Source: Zygnema cylindricum (Eukaryota > Streptophyta > Zygnematophyceae > Zygnematales > Zygnemataceae). From it: a stretch of 28,940 nt of DNA. The translations under genes were made by a program, and so were the position numbers. Where the stretch lies: assembly GCA_037447655.1 (NCBI GenBank), contig JBBHKE010002592.1, positions 1-28,940 on the forward strand, read 5' to 3'. Below, in pieces: positions 26,140 through 28,940 of the stretch (position 1 is its first letter; each line of letters opens with the position of its first letter). The notes beneath the pieces were generated by a model. The model saw only the letters and a list, made by a program, of their open reading frames with translations. It made no database searches and had not been told where the DNA came from.

Positions 26140-26205
26140 ACCGTACAGTACCGTACACTTCTCCACAGGTAAAGTACAGTACGGTGATGTACTGTACTGT
26201 AGTCC
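26140..26205. repeat. Second GTAC-rich repeat block
   Basis: AAAGTACAGTACGGT (26171-26185) repeats 25420-25434 exactly over 15 nt. It sits between ACCGTACAGTACCGTAC and GTACTGTACTGTAG, which form near-inverted arms. Likely a relative of the block at 25396-25540. Confidence 0.5.
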
Positions 26206-27060
26206 AATGAGATGAACGGAGATGTTCGTACGGAATCCTTGCCTAGGTTAGGGCTACCAAACTGTGAATGACTCTTCTTCAGATGGCCTATATGACGGTA
26301 GAGTTTGGAAAAAAAAATAAAAAATAATAATAAATAAATAAAAAAAATCATTACGTTATACCACCATTGCCAAATGAACTTAGGCTACCATGTTTTTTTG
26401 TCGTTTATGAGTTGAAATTGTGTAGGGGAATTTCATATGTACTATATTTCCATTATTATTGGCTACCAAGAGGTGGAGAGGGATACTTATTCCTTCTTAG
26501 GAAGGAGATTTTCGTCTCATCTACGTCGGTATCGGAGCCGAGCTTATATTCTACTTCCAATATTTGGGTATTGTTGTACAATATTAGATAAAAATTATTA
26601 TATTTCCACACTATTTGTGAATAGAATAGATGTCATCATTTGTTGTTGGATAGGAAATGTAGTCTTTTGCTACAAATTATGGAATTTACGCGTCATTTTC
26701 AATCTTGTTGCCTAAAATTTGCGCATTTATTGTGTTTATGGTACATTTTGAACAAATGGGGTGATAAATTTATTGTGTACAAAAAATAATTAATTTATTT
26801 CATGTTCCAAAAATCTGGGAATTTGTTTTCATTTTGAAAAAATAGGAGAGACTACTACTGTAGCGAACTGATTGGGGTCTATTTCTAGGAAGGTTCCTAT
26901 TGGTCTGTGGAGGCTTGAGGATGGAATATCTAGAGTCGAAAAAAGTAAAGAATTTTTTTGGCCAATCATATCTATTATTATGCCTTATATTAAGTTATTG
27001 TAGTTACCTTTTAAGAAGTTATTGTACCTTCGCGCTCAACTTTTTGGTGCCACAAACTTT
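26206..27060. other. AT-rich intergenic DNA, no gene seen
   Basis: Only poly-A/AAT runs (26310-26350) and short unsupported ORFs (74-98 codons). No repeats beyond homopolymers were recognised. Confidence 0.6.
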
Positions 27061-27077
27061 CTATTTGAGGAATTGGA

Positions 27078-27214
<137 letters not shown>

Positions 27215-27956
27215 TCAAAAAACGACAAACAAATAGTAAATTCGGCGTTCAACAGTTGACTATCGAATTTTTCAAATTTTTCAGTTTTTTTCGCATTGGC
27301 TCAAGTATCGCTCGATTCGACCAGTCTTAACACTATCACCTAAGATTGGGTCTCAATTTATTCAAAAATATATTTATTCACCGACCAAATAGGTGATTGA
27401 TGATGACTTAATCAAGGCTTAGAAAATTTGCTAGAATTTCAACGACACTCGCGATGTTAAATTGACAACCTCGTTGTTGCGACGCACTAGAATTTTGTTA
27501 TAATATACTGTTTTGTAATATAGAGGAATTGACATCTTATTTAGAGTGACCAATTTTTTTTTTTCTAAAGAAGGTATCAATCTTAGAAAGGGTCAAGCAG
27601 AAAAAATCATAAAAACAAGATTTTTGGGGAAGATAATTCATCACAACAAAAAATAGCTTTTGCACAAAAAAAAAAAACAAAAAAAAATGGGTGAATGTTG
27701 ACTAAAAGTTAACCAAAAAGTTATAAAATTACTGATTAAGCACATATACAAAAGCTAAAAAAGTAATGTTACCGGAAACAAATGTAGTCAATTTAAAATT
27801 ATAAAAGAATCAATGCTGATCAATATTAATCTTGTCCCATCATTGTACGGAACGTTTTATTTTTTAAGTATATTTTATGTACAATTTAATGTCCCATGGT
27901 CATGAAAATGCAAAATGTTGAAAGATCTGTTTTATGTTATGAGCCATTGGATTTTT
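27215..27956. other. AT-rich intergenic DNA, no gene seen
   Basis: Poly-A and poly-T runs near 27550 and 27667-27687. No ORF above 60 codons and no recognised element. Confidence 0.6.
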
Positions 27957-28252
27957 ATCAATATGGTCAAAATATAAATTTTAATAAGGTCAAAATATGA
28001 ATATCAATATAGTCCAAATATCAATTTGAATATGGTCAAAGTATCAATATCAATATGGTCATTGCATTTTTTATTAATGTGGACAAAATGTCAATATCAC
28101 TATGGTCCGCGGGTTTTTATCAATATGGTCAAAATATCAATTTCAATATGGTCAAAACATCAATATCAATATGGTCAAAATATCAATATCAATATAGTCA
28201 AAATATCAATATCAATATGGTCATTGCATTTTTTATTAATGTGGTCAAAATT
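27957..28252. repeat. 24-bp minisatellite with a 162-bp higher-order repeat
   Basis: The basic unit is close to ATATCAATATCAATATGGTC plus AAAA (24 bp), with variants such as TTTCAATATGG and ATAAATTTTAATAAGG. A distinct block starting CAATATGGTCATTGCATTTT appears at 28051 and 28213, 162 bp apart, which indicates duplication of several units together. The two 66-86-codon frames across it are repeat artefacts. Confidence 0.92.
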
Positions 28253-28639
28253 TGATTTTTCAGACCCTATATCTAGAAATGCATGAAAATAAAATAAAAT
28301 TACTACTATGCCCAATCAGCTTATAAAAAACACAGGAATTTTCTTAATTTTTTCATACAATATGAATAATTATTGTTTTCAAATCGTAATCCCAAAGAAA
28401 AATAAACAAGGATAAGGAAATAAGGATAAAAAGAAATTTATGGTAAATAATATTGATAATCTTGCAAATATGGGATACTACTTAGTCATTTTTAAGACCG
28501 ACATTGAGAAAAAAAAAGGCCATATTATCAAGTTTATACATATTTAACATATTATTTAATATATGTTATTAACCTATAACTTATTAAAAATCGAAAAATA
28601 ACATTTTGAATGAACAATTTTCAAGTGCATGTGTGTAGA

Positions 28640-28760
28640 TAACTACATTTTGACCAAAATTTTAAAATTTTGAATAAAATTTTGGTCAAATTTTGAATAA
28701 ACTTTTGGTCAAATTTTTAGTAAAATTTTGAACAAAATTTTGATTAAAATTCTGGTCCAA
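28640..28760. repeat. AT-rich degenerate tandem repeat (AAATTTTGGTCAAATTTTGAATA type)
   Basis: About five imperfect units of 22-24 bp alternate TTTTGGTCAAA and TTTTGAATAAA. The first unit is in reverse sense (TTTTGACCAAAATTTT), so the block can form short hairpins. The rest of the window (28253-28639 and 28761-28940) shows only AT-rich DNA. Confidence 0.75.
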
Positions 28761-28940
28761 TTCTGTTATAATATCCTGTGAATTGATAATTTTTTGTCTG
28801 AATTGCAAAATGTTACTTGTAAGGAAAAAAACAAAAAAAAAAAAAATGTTTGGATTTAGCTTAAGGTTATCACCATATACCTATCGTACGGAAATCTGTC
28901 CCAAAAAACGCAGGAAAAAAAAGCGGAGTTTCGCACATAG

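Noticed and set aside
28026-28286. Repeat protein or CRISPR-like array
   Set aside because: Units are contiguous 24-bp repeats without unique spacers, in eukaryotic DNA; the frames are minisatellite artefacts.

Overview
The window is intergenic DNA from a eukaryote, most probably a land plant. It holds four decayed Ty1/copia LTR retrotransposons (about 1-21.6 kb), then 7.3 kb of AT-rich non-coding DNA with hairpins, a long GA microsatellite and minisatellites. I find no intact host gene, rRNA, canonical tRNA or CRISPR array. The plant assignment rests mainly on the primer-binding sites, which match the 5' half of plant-type initiator tRNA-Met (GGTTATGGGCCCACC) and not the animal form. All identities and divergences were judged by eye.

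Layout. Element A (1-3115, +) is the 3' half of a copia element: pol remnant, polypurine tract and 3' LTR. Element B (3154-21588, +) starts 38 bp later. Its 5' LTR is split by element C (3771-15643, +), which is flanked by a perfect TCCAT target duplication. C's gag is split by element D (5503-10825, minus strand), flanked by GCGGA/CCGGA. The nesting is therefore B{C{D}}, so the insertion order is B, then C, then D. LTR pairs differ by very roughly 8-10% each, so all are old and all coding regions carry stops and frameshifts.

Each element has about 1-kb LTRs, a half-tRNA-type PBS, a gag with one CCHC knuckle (B and C), a DSGA protease, a D-D-35-E integrase, a Y(V/M)DD reverse transcriptase and RNase H. 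The pol stop codon directly abuts a 13-nt polypurine tract. D lacks about 1 kb from late gag to early integrase, apparently through a microhomology deletion.

Most notable signals: (i) every LTR carries a structured block (two hairpins next to a T-run on the antisense strand, with tRNA-like A/B-box motifs) that shows compensatory base changes between families; (ii) the gag reading frame runs through the PBS, so the primer tRNA's anticodon pairs with an in-frame ATG; (iii) a second conserved hairpin lies near the start of each LTR; (iv) a perfect 23-bp inverted repeat with a 3-nt loop and interleaved inverted repeats occur in the non-transposon region.
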